Of a DNA stretch of 64,000 nt, positions 9,088-19,603 are shown piece after piece; within the stretch, counting starts at the first letter, position 1, and every line of letters starts with the position of its first letter. This stretch comes from Rhodospirillaceae bacterium (lineage in GTDB: Bacteria; Pseudomonadota; Alphaproteobacteria; CACIAM-22H2): contig JALHMR010000008.1 of assembly GCA_022843945.1 (NCBI GenBank), forward strand, positions 1 through 64,000, given 5' to 3'. Under the pieces are notes generated by a model that was not told where the DNA came from, searched no databases, and was given only the letters and a program-made list of their open reading frames with translations. A program made the translations under genes and the position numbers.

Positions 9088-10476
9088 ATGACGTTCATCG
9101 TTCGGCTTCTTCTCGTTCTGCTGGCGCTGGCGCCGCTTCCCGCAGCTTCCATGACCATCGACCGCGTCACCAGCCCGGGCGGCATCGAGGCGTGGCTGGT
9201 GCGGGACAACAAGATTCCCGTGGTGGCGCTGGAATTCACTTTCCGCGGCGGCGCCGCGTCCGAACCGGGCGGCCAGGAAGGGTTGGCGAGCCTGCTCGCC
9301 TCGATGCTGATCGAGGGAGCCGGTGATCTCGACTCGCGGAGCTTCCAGTCGGCTCTCGAGGACCGCGTCATTTCACTGGGCTTCGAGGCGGGGCTCGACA
9401 CGTTCGGCGGCTCGCTCAAGACTCTGACCGAGAATCTCGACATCGCCGCCGACTTGCTGCGGCTGTCGCTGACGGCACCGCGTTTCGAGGCGGCCGATCT
9501 GGCGCGGGTCAAGGACCGCGTCATCATCGGCCTGCGTCGGTCCGCCGAGGAGCCCAACACCATCGCGGGGCGGACCTGGATGGAGACGGGCTTTCCCGGC
9601 CATCCCTACGGCCGCCCGACGCGCGGCACGCCCGACAGCGTGGCCAACCTGACGGCGGAGCCGCTGCGCGGCTTCCTGCGGCAGACCCTGACGCGCGACA
9701 ACCTGATCATCGGGGCTGCGGGCGATATCACGCCCGAAGGGCTGGGCCGCCTGCTCGACCATGTTTTCGGGGGGCTGCCGGCGCGCGGCGAGCGTGAAGC
9801 GGTGCCCGAAATCAAGCCGCATAATCTCGGCCGCACGCTGATCGTGCGCAAGGCGGTGCCGCAGAGCGTGATGACGTTTGGTCATGCCGGTGTAAAGCGT
9901 GACGATCCGGACTTCTATACCGCCACGATCCTGAACTACATCCTGGGCGGCGGCGGGTTCAATTCGCGCCTGACCACCGAGGTCCGCGAGAAGCGCGGCC
10001 TGGCCTACTCGGTCTATTCCTATCTCGGCTCCTACGACTATGTCGGGCTGATGATGGGCGGCACGGCGACCGAGAATGCGCGGGTCGCGCAGTCGCTGGA
10101 GGTGATCCGCCGCGAGTGGCAGCGGTTCGGCGATGAAGGCCCCACCTCCGATGAACTGGCCAACGCCAAGACGTACCTGACCGGCTCATTCCCTCTTCGC
10201 CTTGACGCCTCGAACCGCATCGCCCGGCTTCTGGTCTCCATCCAGTACGACAATCTCGGCATCGACTACATTGATCGACGCAGCGCGCTCATCGAGGGCG
10301 TGACGATGGCGGATGCGCGCCGGGTCGCCAGGCGGCTGTTCAAGGCCGACGATCTGTTGACTGTGGTGGTCGGGCAGCCGGCCGGGCTCGAGGGCACCGA
10401 GGTGCCGGCCAGCGCACCGACGGGCAGCGGCTCGCCGCCGCCGGCCCGCGCGCCGTCATCAAGCGGCGGCGGCTGA
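9088..10476 (+). CDS. M16-family peptidase-like protein lacking the zinc motif
   Basis: The 462-residue secreted protein (signal peptide [15 protein letters not shown]) shares the M16 fold. Where the active subunit has HFLEH, this one reads QEGLAS, so it cannot bind zinc there. It keeps the C-terminal Arg-Tyr signature ([12 protein letters not shown]) used in substrate binding. Paired active/inactive M16 subunits forming a heterodimer are well known, and this arrangement fits. The C-terminal tail is Ser/Pro/Ala rich. Confidence 0.92.
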   Translation: MTFIVRLLLVLLALAPLPAASMTIDRVTSPGGIEAWLVRDNKIPVVALEFTFRGGAASEPGGQEGLASLLASMLIEGAGDLDSRSFQSALEDRVISLGFEAGLDTFGGSLKTLTENLDIAADLLRLSLTAPRFEAADLARVKDRVIIGLRRSAEEPNTIAGRTWMETGFPGHPYGRPTRGTPDSVANLTAEPLRGFLRQTLTRDNLIIGAAGDITPEGLGRLLDHVFGGLPARGEREAVPEIKPHNLGRTLIVRKAVPQSVMTFGHAGVKRDDPDFYTATILNYILGGGGFNSRLTTEVREKRGLAYSVYSYLGSYDYVGLMMGGTATENARVAQSLEVIRREWQRFGDEGPTSDELANAKTYLTGSFPLRLDASNRIARLLVSIQYDNLGIDYIDRRSALIEGVTMADARRVARRLFKADDLLTVVVGQPAGLEGTEVPASAPTGSGSPPPARAPSSSGGG

Positions 10477-10504
10477 AGCGGGTCGGGGGGCCGGGGGCGA
10501 ATTC

Positions 10505-12307
10505 ATGCCGATCCGCCGCCTGCCGGAAACCGTCGTCAATCGCATCGCCGCCGGCGAGGTCATCGAGCGCCCGGCGGCGGCGGTCAAGGAGCTGGTCGAG
10601 AACGCCATTGACGCCGGCGCCCGCCGCATCGACGTGACGCTGGCCGAGGCCGGCCGCAACCTGATCGCCGTGGTCGACGATGGCAGCGGCATGGATGCGG
10701 GCGAACTGTCGCTGGCCGTCGAGCGTCACGCCACCTCCAAGCTGCCGGATGATGACCTGCTGCACATCGCGACCCTGGGGTTTCGCGGCGAGGCCCTGCC
10801 GTCGATCGGCTCGGTCGCGCGCCTGACCATCACCAGCCGGCAGCGGGGCGGCGATGCCGCCTGGGCGATCGCGGTCGAAGGCGGGCGCGTCGGCAAGCCC
10901 GCGCCGGCCGCCCATCCGCCGGGGACCCGGGTCGAGGTCCGTGACCTGTTCTACGCCACGCCGGCCCGGCTCAAATTCCTCAAGGGCGACCGGGCCGAGC
11001 TTTCGGCGGCCGTCGATGCGGTCGAGCGCCTGGCGATGGCGCACCCCGCCGTTGCCTTCTACCTGACGGCCGACGGGCGCGCCGTAGTGAAGCTCGCCGC
11101 CGCTCCCGGCCTGGTCGACGATCCGGTGCGCGCGCGGCTGGACCGCGTGGCGGCCGTGGTCGGCAAGGAATTCTTCGACAATGCCATCGCCGTCGACGCC
11201 GAGCGCGAAGGCATCCGACTGACCGGCCATGCCGGCTTGCCGACCTATCACCGGGCCACCGCGGCGGCGCAGTATCTTTTCGTCAATGGCCGGCCGGTGC
11301 GCGACAAGCTGCTTGCCGGTGCGGTGCGCGGGGCGTACGCCGATTTCCTGGCGCGCGACCGTCATCCCGTGGTCGCGCTGTTCCTCGACATCGCGCCGGA
11401 GCAGGTGGACGTCAACGTGCATCCGGCGAAGGCGGAGGTGCGCTTCCGCGATGCGGGGCTGGTCCGCGGCCTGATCGTCGGCAGCCTGCGGCATGCTTTG
11501 GCCGAAGCGGGGCATCGCGCCTCGACCACGGTGGCCATCGGGGCCTTGGGCGCCCTGCGGCCGGGCAACGGCAGTGGTCCCGCTCTTCCCTACGGGTCGC
11601 CGGGTTATGCACCCCGTCCGTCCTTCGGCCTCGCCGAGGCGGCCGCAGCCTATCAGGCGCCGCTGGCCGACATGGCGCCCGCCGCGAACGCGCCGTCCAC
11701 GGCCCCTGTCTCTCCCGACACGGTCCGCTGGCCGCTGGGCGCGGCGCGGGCGCAGATCCACGCCACCTATATCGTCGCCCAGACCGGCGACGGTATCGTC
11801 ATCGTCGACCAGCATGCGGCGCATGAGCGCCTGGTCTACGAGCGCATGAAGGACCAGATCGCCGCCGGCGGGATCGCGCGCCAGGCGCTGCTGGTGCCGG
11901 AGATCGTGGAGATGGACGAGGCGGCCGCGAGCCGTGTCGTGGCGCGCGCCGCCGAGTTCGCCGAGCTCGGCTTGGTACTGGAAGCCTTCGGCCCGGGAGC
12001 GATCGCCGTGCGCGAGGTGCCAGCGCTGCTCGGCGATGTCGACGTGCCCGGGCTGGTGCGCGACCTGGCCGACGAGCTCGCCGAATACGGCACGGCGCTG
12101 GCGCTCAAGGAGCGATTGGCCGATGTCTGCGGCACGCTCGCCTGCCACAGCAGCGTGCGGGCGGGGCGCGCGCTCAACGCCGATGAGATGAATGCGCTGC
12201 TGCGCCAGATGGAGGCGACGCCGCATTCCGGACAGTGCAATCACGGCCGCCCGACCTATGTCGAGCTGAAGCTGGCGGATATCGAGAAGCTGTTCGGGCG
12301 GCGATAG
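10505..12307 (+). CDS. mutL: DNA mismatch repair protein MutL, endonuclease type
   Basis: The 600-residue protein has the GHKL ATPase motifs ([27 protein letters not shown]), a Pro/Ala-rich linker (about 345-400) and the C-terminal dimerisation domain. [12 protein letters not shown], starting at residue 435, fits the metal-binding endonuclease motif DQHA(X)2E(X)4E, supported by CHSSVRAG and the C-terminal GQCNHGRP. It therefore probably nicks DNA itself rather than relying on MutH. ATG at 10505. Confidence 0.97.
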   Translation: MPIRRLPETVVNRIAAGEVIERPAAAVKELVENAIDAGARRIDVTLAEAGRNLIAVVDDGSGMDAGELSLAVERHATSKLPDDDLLHIATLGFRGEALPSIGSVARLTITSRQRGGDAAWAIAVEGGRVGKPAPAAHPPGTRVEVRDLFYATPARLKFLKGDRAELSAAVDAVERLAMAHPAVAFYLTADGRAVVKLAAAPGLVDDPVRARLDRVAAVVGKEFFDNAIAVDAEREGIRLTGHAGLPTYHRATAAAQYLFVNGRPVRDKLLAGAVRGAYADFLARDRHPVVALFLDIAPEQVDVNVHPAKAEVRFRDAGLVRGLIVGSLRHALAEAGHRASTTVAIGALGALRPGNGSGPALPYGSPGYAPRPSFGLAEAAAAYQAPLADMAPAANAPSTAPVSPDTVRWPLGAARAQIHATYIVAQTGDGIVIVDQHAAHERLVYERMKDQIAAGGIARQALLVPEIVEMDEAAASRVVARAAEFAELGLVLEAFGPGAIAVREVPALLGDVDVPGLVRDLADELAEYGTALALKERLADVCGTLACHSSVRAGRALNADEMNALLRQMEATPHSGQCNHGRPTYVELKLADIEKLFGRR

Positions 12308-12324
12308 GCCGAGGAGGCACGATC

Positions 12325-12762
12325 ATGGCAGGCGAAGCAACGACGGTCACCGTCGAGGAATCGGGTCCCGGCATGCTGGCCGAGATCGTCAAGGCCGGCC
12401 GCCATGTCCTGTCGGCCGACGAGCCGTTCGCGGCCGGGGGCACGGATACGGGGCCCAGCCCCTACGAATACCTGCTCGGCGCCCTGGGGGCCTGCACGGC
12501 CATGACCCTGCGGCTTTATCTCAAGCGCAAGGGCTGGCCGGTTGGCCGCATCTCCGTGCATCTGTCGCACGACCGCGTGCATGCCGAGGACTGCGCCGAG
12601 TGCGAGGCCAAGGACACGAAGCTCGACCGCATCCAGCGGGTCATCAGCTTCGAAGGCGATCTCGACGACGAGCAGCGTCAGCGCCTGCTCGACATCGCCA
12701 ACAAGTGCCCGGTACACCGCACCCTGACCTCGGAGATCAGAGTTGTGACGACGCTGGCCTAG
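12325..12762 (+). CDS. OsmC-family peroxiredoxin-like protein
   Basis: The 145-residue OsmC/Ohr-fold protein has the typical PYEYLLGALGACTAM segment with Cys57 and a second conserved cysteine at 128 (NKCPVH). These two thiols reduce organic hydroperoxides in family members. The SD GAGGAGG sits 7 bases before the ATG. The stop codon lies within a CTAG that also supplies the stop of the convergent rsmD gene. Confidence 0.92.
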   Translation: MAGEATTVTVEESGPGMLAEIVKAGRHVLSADEPFAAGGTDTGPSPYEYLLGALGACTAMTLRLYLKRKGWPVGRISVHLSHDRVHAEDCAECEAKDTKLDRIQRVISFEGDLDDEQRQRLLDIANKCPVHRTLTSEIRVVTTLA

Positions 12763-13322
12763 CGCCGGCGCAGGAAAGTCAGCTTCGCCTTGCCGTAGCG
12801 CCGCTCGTCGACTGCCTCGAACCCCGGCGGCGCGCTGATCGTGTCGCGCAGCCCGGTCTCGACCACGGCAATGGCGGCGGGCGCGAACCAGCCGCCATCG
12901 GCCAGGGCCGCGAGGGCCGGCGTGGCCAGGTCCTCGCCGTAGGGTGGATCAAGAAAGACGAGCGTGCACGGGGCCGGGGCGCGTGGCGGCTTGCGGACAT
13001 CGCTCTGCAGGAACCGGCTGTGCTCGGTCTCGCCCAGGTTCTGGGCGTTGGCGCGGGCGAGACGCAAGGCGGCGGTATCGCTGTCGAGGAAGATGGCCGA
13101 GGCCGCGCCCCGCGACAGGGCTTCGAGCCCCAGCGCGCCGGTGCCGCAGAAGGCGTCGAGCACCACGGCGCCGCGCACCGGCGAGAGGCCGCCGGTCGCC
13201 AGCTTGCCGTGCTCCAGGATGTTGAACAGGGATTCGCGCGCCCGGTCGCTGGTCGGCCGCACCGCGGCGCCCTCGGGGCTCTGCAGCGGTCGGCCGCGAT
13301 GACGTCCGGCGACGATCCTCAT
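12759..13322 (-). CDS. rsmD: 16S rRNA (guanine966-N2)-methyltransferase
   Basis: The 187-residue SAM-dependent methyltransferase starts MRIVAGRHRGR, the classic RsmD N-terminus that binds rRNA. Motif I is LDAFCGTGALGLEALSRG and the catalytic motif IV is FLDPPYG. The ATG at 13322 overlaps the TGA of the upstream pseudouridine synthase gene (ATGA), so the two rRNA modification enzymes form an operon. Confidence 0.95.
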   Translation of the reverse strand: MRIVAGRHRGRPLQSPEGAAVRPTSDRARESLFNILEHGKLATGGLSPVRGAVVLDAFCGTGALGLEALSRGAASAIFLDSDTAALRLARANAQNLGETEHSRFLQSDVRKPPRAPAPCTLVFLDPPYGEDLATPALAALADGGWFAPAAIAVVETGLRDTISAPPGFEAVDERRYGKAKLTFLRRR

Positions 13323-14086
13323 TGCGACCTGGTGCGCAGCTTGGGCAGCACGTCGCCGAGCTGGTCGAAGAGCACCTTGGGCGGGATCTCGACGCAGGCG
13401 CGGGCCGGCACGTCGCCGAGAAGGAACGGCCCGTAGGAGAGCCGGATCAGCCGGTTGACGATCAGGCCGAGACTCTCGAGGACGCGCCGCACCTCGCGGT
13501 TCTTGCCCTCGGTCAGGGTCATGGTGAGCCAGCAATTGGTCCCTTGCGTGCGGTCGATCGTCGCCTCGATCGGCCCATAGCGCACGCCCTCGACCGTGAC
13601 CCCACCCTTGAGCAGGGCGAGGGCCTCGGGGTTGGGGATGCCGTGAGCGCGCACGCGGTAGCGCCGCGTCCAGCCGGTGGCCGGCAACTCGAGATGGCGT
13701 TTGAGCTCGCCATCGTTGGTCAGCAGCAGCAGCCCCTCGGAGTTGAAATCAAGGCGGCCAACCGGCATCAGGCGCGGCAGTTCCGGCGGCATGCCGTCGT
13801 AGATCGTGGGCCGGCCGTGCGGGTCGTGCGCGGTGGTCAGCATGCCCTTGGGCTTGTGGAAGCGGAACAGGCGGGCGCGCTCGGCACCCGGCAGGTCGCG
13901 GCCGTCGACCGTGATGCGGTCGGCCGGCGTCACCACGACGGCCGGCGTGGTCAGGACTTTACCGTTCACAGCAATACGGCCGTCCTCGATCCAGCGCTCG
14001 GCGTCGCGGCGCGAGCACAGGCCGGCGCGGGCGACGACCTTGGCGATGCGCTCGCCGGCCTTCTGGGGCGCGGAAGCCTGTTTCAC
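13319..14086 (-). CDS. rRNA pseudouridine synthase, RsuA/RluB family
   Basis: The 255-residue protein has an N-terminal S4 RNA-binding domain (RIAKVVARAGLCSRRDAERW) and the RsuA/RluB catalytic domain with the active-site Asp in GRLDFNSEGLLLLTNDG. It probably isomerises a uridine in 23S (RluB/RluE) or 16S (RsuA) rRNA; I cannot tell which from the sequence alone. Translation appears to start at GTG 14086, overlapping the SDR stop (GTGA). The next ATG is inside the catalytic domain. Confidence 0.92.
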   Translation of the reverse strand: MKQASAPQKAGERIAKVVARAGLCSRRDAERWIEDGRIAVNGKVLTTPAVVVTPADRITVDGRDLPGAERARLFRFHKPKGMLTTAHDPHGRPTIYDGMPPELPRLMPVGRLDFNSEGLLLLTNDGELKRHLELPATGWTRRYRVRAHGIPNPEALALLKGGVTVEGVRYGPIEATIDRTQGTNCWLTMTLTEGKNREVRRVLESLGLIVNRLIRLSYGPFLLGDVPARACVEIPPKVLFDQLGDVLPKLRTRSQ

Positions 14087-14856
14087 CGGGCCGTCCAGCC
14101 GCCGTCGACCGGCAGGGTAACGCCGGTGATGCCGCTCGCCGCGTCGCCGGCGAGGAAGGTGATGGCGTCGGCCACCTCGCGCGGCTCGATCAGCCGGCCC
14201 AGCGGCGTGTTGGCCAGGATCGCCTGCTCCATGGCCGGATCGGCGAGCAGCTTGGTGGTCAGCGGCGTGCGGGCGAAAGCCGGGGCCACCGCGTTGACCC
14301 GGATGCCGCGCGCCGCCCATTCCAGCGCCAGGGCGCGCGTCCAGTTGACCAGCGCGCCCTTGGTCGCCTGATAGGCGGGATTGGGATAGAGCCCGCCGCC
14401 CACCAGCCCCATGATCGAGGCGACGTTGACGATTGATCCCCGGCCGGTGGCCAGCATGGATTTTCCCGCCTCGCGGGCGCAGCGGAAGGCGCCGGTCATG
14501 TTGACCGCGATCACCCGCTCCCAGGCGGCGGTGTCGAGCTCTTCCGAGGGCATGCGGGCCCCGATGCCGGCATTGTTGACCAGGATGTCGATGCGGCCCT
14601 GCAGGTCGGCCACGGCATGGATGACCCGCGCCGTGCCCGTCTCATCGCTAACGTCGAGCTCATGGGCTTCGGCCCGGCCGCCCGCCGCCGCGATCTCCTG
14701 GGCGACGGAGGCCGCCGCCTGGCGCGAGGCATCAGTGACGACAACGTGGGCGCCCAGGCTTGCCATGGTGTGGGCCGTCTCCCGGCCGATGCCGCTGCCG
14801 GCGCCGGTGATCAGCGCCACGCGGCCGTCGAGCCGCAGGCGGGCGGCGAGCGCCAT
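14083..14856 (-). CDS. short-chain dehydrogenase/reductase
   Basis: This 257-residue classical SDR has the NAD(P)-binding TGAGSGIG (residues 17-24), NNAG (94-97), Ser147 and the catalytic YQATK (Tyr162, Lys166). Asp42 after the second strand (VVTDAS) suggests preference for NAD(H). The substrate is unknown. It is followed by the pseudouridine synthase with a 4-base overlap and preceded by the glutamine amidotransferase-like gene 3 bases away. Confidence 0.92.
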   Translation of the reverse strand: MALAARLRLDGRVALITGAGSGIGRETAHTMASLGAHVVVTDASRQAAASVAQEIAAAGGRAEAHELDVSDETGTARVIHAVADLQGRIDILVNNAGIGARMPSEELDTAAWERVIAVNMTGAFRCAREAGKSMLATGRGSIVNVASIMGLVGGGLYPNPAYQATKGALVNWTRALALEWAARGIRVNAVAPAFARTPLTTKLLADPAMEQAILANTPLGRLIEPREVADAITFLAGDAASGITGVTLPVDGGWTAR

Positions 14857-14859
14857 GGC

Positions 14860-15579
14860 TCAGCCCTTGCCGCGCGCGGCGGCGATGAAGGCGTTGAAGA
14901 TCTTGGTATCGCCGGGATCGATGGCGTATTCGGGATGCCACTCGACGCCCAGGCAGAAGCGCCGGCGCGGATCCTCGATGCCCTCGATCACGCCGTCAGG
15001 GGCGGTGGCGTTGACGCGGATCTCCGGGCCCACTGTCTTCACCGCCTGGTGGTGGGCGCTGTTCACCGACATCCGCAGCGAGCCGGTGCAGCGGTGAAGA
15101 AGGGTGCCGGGCACGACGTCGACCGTGTGCCCGGGCTCGGTGCGCGGGTTGGGCTGCTCGTGGGCGAGCGCGCCTGGAATCTCGTCAGGGATATGCTGGA
15201 CGAGCGTGCCGCCGAGCACCACGTTGAGCAATTGCTCGCCCCCGCAGATGCCGAGCATGGCCTTGTCCGCCTCGTGGCAGGCCCGCACGATGGCGAGCTC
15301 GAAGGCCGTGCGGCGGTCCTTGGTCTTGACCGTGGCGTGGCGGGAAGCGGCGCCGAACAGCGCCGGGTCGACGTCGAAAGCCCCGCCGGTGATCACCAGC
15401 CCGTCGAGCCGGGCCAGGTAATCGGCCGCCAGGTCCGGCTCGTGCGGCAGCGGGACGGGCAGGCCGCCGGCGGCCGCAATCGCGCCGCAGTAGTTTTCGC
15501 GCAGGGCGTACCAGGGCAGCTTCGAGTAGCCGCCGGGCGGTTCGGAGTCGAGCGTGATGCCGATAACGGGTCGGGTCAT
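14860..15579 (-). CDS. class I glutamine amidotransferase-like hydrolase (PuuD/peptidase C26 type)
   Basis: The 239-residue protein matches gamma-glutamyl-gamma-aminobutyrate hydrolases: nucleophile Cys112 in LGICGGEQLLNV, and His215 and Glu217 in GVEWHPEY. Such enzymes hydrolyse gamma-glutamyl amides in polyamine catabolism, but other gamma-glutamyl substrates are possible. The ATG at 15579 starts MTRPVIGITLDSE. The divergent tadA start lies about 76 bases away, so promoters must sit in that gap. Confidence 0.88.
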   Translation of the reverse strand: MTRPVIGITLDSEPPGGYSKLPWYALRENYCGAIAAAGGLPVPLPHEPDLAADYLARLDGLVITGGAFDVDPALFGAASRHATVKTKDRRTAFELAIVRACHEADKAMLGICGGEQLLNVVLGGTLVQHIPDEIPGALAHEQPNPRTEPGHTVDVVPGTLLHRCTGSLRMSVNSAHHQAVKTVGPEIRVNATAPDGVIEGIEDPRRRFCLGVEWHPEYAIDPGDTKIFNAFIAAARGKG

Positions 15580-15655
15580 GATGCGGGCGACTTTAGAAGC
15601 CTGCGTGACTCCGCGCAACTTGACCGCGCTGCCGCGGCTGGCCAAGGTGCGCGGC

Positions 15656-16108
15656 GTGACCCAGACCAGCTACATGGAGATGGCGCTCGCTGCCGCAGAG
15701 GCGGCCGGGCAGGCCGGCGAAGTGCCGGTCGGCGCGGTGATCGTCGACAGTTCCAGCGGCAAAGTCCTGGCGCAGGCCGGAAACCGCACCGAGGCCGATG
15801 CCGATCCGACGGCGCATGCCGAGCTGCTCGCTATCCGTGCCGCGGCCGCGGCGCTCGGCACGGCGCGCCTCGCCACCTGCGATCTCTACGTCACCCTCGA
15901 GCCCTGCCCGATGTGCGCCGCGGCAATCGGCTTTGCCCGGCTGCGCCGCCTGTATTACGGCGCGGGCGACCCCAAGGGCGGCGGCGTGGAGCACGGGCCG
16001 CGTATCTTCAACCAGCCCACCTGCCACCACCGGCCCGAGGTTTATGGGGGCCTGGAAGAAGGTCGGGCGGCCACGCTGCTGCGGGATTTTTTTCGGGCGC
16101 GGCGGTGA
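15656..16108 (+). CDS. tadA: tRNA-specific adenosine deaminase
   Basis: The 150-residue zinc deaminase converts A34 to inosine in tRNA-Arg(ACG). The zinc and catalytic residues are HAE (His54, Glu56) and PCPMC (Cys84, Cys87). The GTG at 15656 gives the usual short N-terminus before YMEMALAAAEAAG; the ATG at 15674 is an alternative, and upstream in-frame ATGs near 15554-15578 would overlap the divergent gene. Confidence 0.93.
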   Translation: MTQTSYMEMALAAAEAAGQAGEVPVGAVIVDSSSGKVLAQAGNRTEADADPTAHAELLAIRAAAAALGTARLATCDLYVTLEPCPMCAAAIGFARLRRLYYGAGDPKGGGVEHGPRIFNQPTCHHRPEVYGGLEEGRAATLLRDFFRARR

Positions 16109-16268
16109 CCTTTTCGCGATCTCCATCGGGAGTAGCCCCGGCAAAGCTCTGATCGGCCACACGATTTAGCCGCCGTGTCGACGGCCCCGACTGCGGTTCA
16201 CGCAACACACACAGAACTCCGACTTTGCATCCCCACTTTATTTTTTACGGGGGCAACGGAGGTCGGTC

Positions 16269-16631
16269 ATGCTCACCAAGGTCTTCGGTTTGGCACTCAT
16301 CACTACCGGCGCTATCGCCGCAGCGGCACCCGCCAGCGCCCAGATGGCGCCGGGCCAGGTTCCACCCTGCGGCCCCCGCACCATCGTCGTCGAACAGCTT
16401 CAGCGCGACTTCTCTGAATCGATCGTCAGCCGGGGCCTGGCCTCGAACGGCACGATGCTCGAACTCCTCGTCTCGCCGCACGGCACCTGGACCATGCTGA
16501 TCTCGCTGCCTAACGGCAACTCGTGCTTCGGCGCGGCCGGCGAGATGTGGGAGGAACTGGCCAAGGACGAAACCGGCGCCAGCCCCAGCAAGCTCGAACG
16601 TCCCGCCAGTCTCAAGCTGCGGTCGTTCTGA
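16269..16631 (+). CDS. small secreted protein of unknown function
   Basis: A 120-residue product with a clear Sec signal peptide (cleavage near APASAQ, about residue 24). The mature part has two Cys residues (PPCGPRT and NSCFGAAG) and a central segment, GTMLELLVSPHGTWTMLI, that looks like a small beta domain. I recognise no named family. GGAGG lies about 9 bases before the ATG. It stands alone between tadA and the convergent CBS gene. Confidence 0.8.
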   Translation: MLTKVFGLALITTGAIAAAAPASAQMAPGQVPPCGPRTIVVEQLQRDFSESIVSRGLASNGTMLELLVSPHGTWTMLISLPNGNSCFGAAGEMWEELAKDETGASPSKLERPASLKLRSF

Positions 16632-16656
16632 TATCCAATCGCGAGACTGGCGCGGC

Positions 16657-17079
16657 CTAGAGCCGCTGCCAGAGCTCGTACTGATCGTCGACGCAGGCGA
16701 CTTCGTCGCCCCAGAAATCACGCTGCGACAGGATGCCGAGTATTTGCCCGCCGTCGACGACGGGCAGGTGGCGATAGCGCCCCTCGCGCATCAGGCGTAG
16801 CGCCTCCACCGCCAGATGGCGCGGGCCAACCGTATCCGGCTTAGGAGTCATCACCTCGGAGACCGGCGTTTCGTTGGGGTCGCGTCCCTGCGACACTACG
16901 CGCCGCAGCAGGTCACGTTCGGTGAAGATGCCGACCAGCGCGCCCGCCTGGTCGACGACCAGCACCGCGCCGACATTGCGCACGTCCATGCCGCGCGTGG
17001 CCTCGCGCACCGACAGAGCCGGATCGACCGTCAGCACGTCCTGATCGTGCACCAGATCGGAAACCACGCGAAACGCCAT
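16657..17079 (-). CDS. tandem CBS-domain protein
   Basis: The 140-residue protein is a pair of CBS motifs: the first around VGAVLVVDQAGALVGIFTERDLLRRVV, the second around YRHLPVVDGGQILGILSQRDF. CBS pairs bind adenosyl nucleotides and act as energy or redox sensors. No catalytic domain is attached, so it probably regulates a separate protein. ATG 17079 has a GAGGGGG stretch upstream; GTG 17082 is an alternative. Confidence 0.9.
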   Translation of the reverse strand: MAFRVVSDLVHDQDVLTVDPALSVREATRGMDVRNVGAVLVVDQAGALVGIFTERDLLRRVVSQGRDPNETPVSEVMTPKPDTVGPRHLAVEALRLMREGRYRHLPVVDGGQILGILSQRDFWGDEVACVDDQYELWQRL

Positions 17080-17145
17080 CACGCCCCCTCTGGCCGCGGC
17101 GGTACGGCCGTCTTCCTTCCATTATAGCAAAGAGCTGGCGGCCGT

Positions 17146-18198
17146 TCAGGCGCGGCGGAAGCGCCAGATATCGTCGATCTTCTCACGGCGCGCCCGGCCT
17201 TCCCATTCCAGGAAATGCAGATGGGCCAGCGCCTCGCCGACCGCGAGGCCCATGTTGCCGGGCCCGATCTCCCGCCGGAACAGCAGGCTGAAGCATTCCG
17301 TCGCGGCGCGCGGCGGGTCGAGGGCGGCGGCCAGCGCGTCGAGGCGGCTGGCGTGGTGGGCGCGCAGATCGGCGATGCGGCTGTGGATGCCCCGGTAGGG
17401 CAGGCCGTGCGCCGGCAGGATCAGCGTATCGGCCGGGACATGGCTGAAGCCGCCCAGCGAATCGAGGTAGTCGCGCAACGGATTGGCCAGCGGCTCGTTG
17501 GGCCAGACGCTGATGTTGGGGGAGATGCGCGGGAGCAGGATATCGCCGCCGATCAGCACGCCGAGCTCCGCGCACCACAGGCAGGCATGCTCGGGCGCGT
17601 GGCCACGGCCGATGATCGGGAACCAGGCATGCCCGCCGATCTCGACCGGCACGCCGCCCGAGATGCGACGGAAGGCCGGCGGAATCTCCGGCACGCCGCG
17701 CCGGTAGATGTTGTTGGGTTCGGCGAAGGGGCCGATGCCGTCGGCCGCGACACCGTTGCCACGATAGAAAGCTACGCGGGCGGCGACATCGGCCGGGCTG
17801 CCGTTGGCATGGACCGAGCGCGCGGTGAACCACTCGCCGCCGGTCATCCACAGCTCGGCATTCCAGCGGTCACACAGCCACGAGGCCATGCCCATGTGGT
17901 CGGGGTGGAAATGGGTGACGATGATCCGGCTCACCGGCAGCTCGCCGAGCACGGTGGCGAAGATCTGCTCCCAGTACGCCTTGCCGTCGTCGCGGTGGAG
18001 GCCGGTATCGACGATGGTCCAGCTCGTCTGGGCGCCGCGCGGACCGTCGGCGAGCAGCCACAGGTTGATGTGATCCGGCGGGAAAGGCAGCGGCATGCGC
18101 AGCCAGTGCACGCCGGGCGCGATCTCGAACGTGGTCCCGGGGGCGGGAGGGTTCTCGTGCGGATAGGCCAGGCGCGGCGGGGCCGGGTCGTGACTCAT
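17146..18198 (-). CDS. MBL-fold metallo-hydrolase
   Basis: A 350-residue metallo-beta-lactamase-fold protein with the two-metal motif THFHPDHMG (HxHxDH), a further His in [10 protein letters not shown], Asp in GGDILLP and His in [10 protein letters not shown]. The C-terminal third is a helical domain like LACTB2/hydroxyacylglutathione-hydrolase-like enzymes. The substrate is unknown. Its ATG overlaps the purD stop (ATGA at 18195-18198), so it follows purD in an operon. Confidence 0.9.
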   Translation of the reverse strand: MSHDPAPPRLAYPHENPPAPGTTFEIAPGVHWLRMPLPFPPDHINLWLLADGPRGAQTSWTIVDTGLHRDDGKAYWEQIFATVLGELPVSRIIVTHFHPDHMGMASWLCDRWNAELWMTGGEWFTARSVHANGSPADVAARVAFYRGNGVAADGIGPFAEPNNIYRRGVPEIPPAFRRISGGVPVEIGGHAWFPIIGRGHAPEHACLWCAELGVLIGGDILLPRISPNISVWPNEPLANPLRDYLDSLGGFSHVPADTLILPAHGLPYRGIHSRIADLRAHHASRLDALAAALDPPRAATECFSLLFRREIGPGNMGLAVGEALAHLHFLEWEGRARREKIDDIWRFRRA

Positions 18199-19508
18199 CG
18201 CTTGAGCCCGCGCAGCTTTCGCCAGCTCGGGATTGCCCGCCAGCCGATGTCGTTGCGGCAGAATCCCTCCGGCCACTGGATGCGATCGACCGCCTCGTAG
18301 GCGCTGGTGAAGGCGGCGGGCAAGGTGTTGGCGACCGCCGTCACCGCCAGGATCCGGCCGCCATTGGCCAGGACCTTGCCGTCTTGGGCCTTGGTGCCGG
18401 CATGAAAGACGGTGACACCCTGGATCTTGCCAGCTTCGTCGAGGCCGCCGATCACCGTGCCCCTGAGCGGATCATTGGGATAGCCGCGCGCCGCCATGAC
18501 TACGGCGAGAGCTGCCCGATCCTGCCAGCGCAGGGCGAAGTTCTTGAGCTGCCCGTCGCGCGTGGCGATCAGCGCCGGCAGCAGGTCCGACATCAGGCGC
18601 GGTATTAGCACCTCGCATTCCGGATCGCCGAAGCGCACGTTGAACTCGATCAGCTTCGGTCCGGAATCGGTGATCATCAGCCCGGCGAACAGGATGCCCT
18701 TGAACGGGCGTCCCATCGCCGCCATGCCCGCGAGTGTCGGGCGGATGATCTCCGCCATCACCTGTTCGCTGAGCAACGGGGTCATCGCCGGGGCGGGCGA
18801 GTAGGCGCCCATGCCGCCGGTATTCGGGCCCTCGTCGCCGTCTCCGACGCGCTTGTGATCCTGGGCCGAGCCGAAGGGCAGCGCCGTCGTACCGTCGCAC
18901 AGCGCGAAGAAGCTGACTTCCTCGCCGATCAGGCATTCCTCGATGACCACTTCGTTGCCGGCCGTGCCGAAGCGCTTGTCGAGCATCGCCTCGTCGATGG
19001 CCGCGAGCGCGTCCTTGGGATCCGGGCAGACGGTGACGCCCTTGCCGGCAGCCAGGCCGTCGGCTTTGACGACGATACCTTTCCCCGGATGGTTCTTGGC
19101 GTAGGCCTGGACGAAGGCCTTGGCCTGGCCGGCATCGCGGAAACGCTGATACATCGCCGTCGGCACCTTGCAGCGCGCGGCGAGATCCTTCATGAAGCCC
19201 TTCGAGCCTTCGAGCTCGGCGGCCTTGGCGCTCGGTCCGAAGGCCTTGATGCCCGCCGCTTCCAGCGCGTCGACCAGCCCGGCCACCAGCGGCGCCTCCG
19301 GCCCGACGACCACGAAATCGATCTGCTTGTCCCTGGCGAAGGTCACCAGCGCCGGGATGTCCTCCGAGCCGATCGCCACGCATTCCGCCTCGCGCGCGAT
19401 GCCGGCATTGCCGGGGGCGCAGTAGAGCTTCTTGCACAGGGGGGAGCCGGCGATGGCCCAGCACAGGGCGTGCTCGCGGCCGCCCGATCCAACAACCAGT
19501 ATCTTCAT
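18195..19508 (-). CDS. purD: phosphoribosylamine-glycine ligase
   Basis: The 437-residue ATP-grasp enzyme joins glycine to phosphoribosylamine in step 2 of purine synthesis. It starts [15 protein letters not shown], the family hallmark, and contains the ATP-grasp segments ([13 protein letters not shown]) and the RFGDPECE metal-binding motif. ATG 19508. It is divergent from xseA with a 95-base gap. Confidence 0.97.
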   Translation of the reverse strand: MKILVVGSGGREHALCWAIAGSPLCKKLYCAPGNAGIAREAECVAIGSEDIPALVTFARDKQIDFVVVGPEAPLVAGLVDALEAAGIKAFGPSAKAAELEGSKGFMKDLAARCKVPTAMYQRFRDAGQAKAFVQAYAKNHPGKGIVVKADGLAAGKGVTVCPDPKDALAAIDEAMLDKRFGTAGNEVVIEECLIGEEVSFFALCDGTTALPFGSAQDHKRVGDGDEGPNTGGMGAYSPAPAMTPLLSEQVMAEIIRPTLAGMAAMGRPFKGILFAGLMITDSGPKLIEFNVRFGDPECEVLIPRLMSDLLPALIATRDGQLKNFALRWQDRAALAVVMAARGYPNDPLRGTVIGGLDEAGKIQGVTVFHAGTKAQDGKVLANGGRILAVTAVANTLPAAFTSAYEAVDRIQWPEGFCRNDIGWRAIPSWRKLRGLKR

Positions 19509-19603
19509 GAGTCGCTTGCGGATTCCCGTCGCTATTCGGCTGGGATTCGGTTCGTGGATACCTCGCCACGGCCCCGGCCGGCTTGTATCATATCTTCATT
19601 CCG

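Noticed and set aside
10340-12244. Long open frame antisense to mutL (634 codons)
   Set aside because: It is the mirror of a well-supported MutL gene and shows no family motif.
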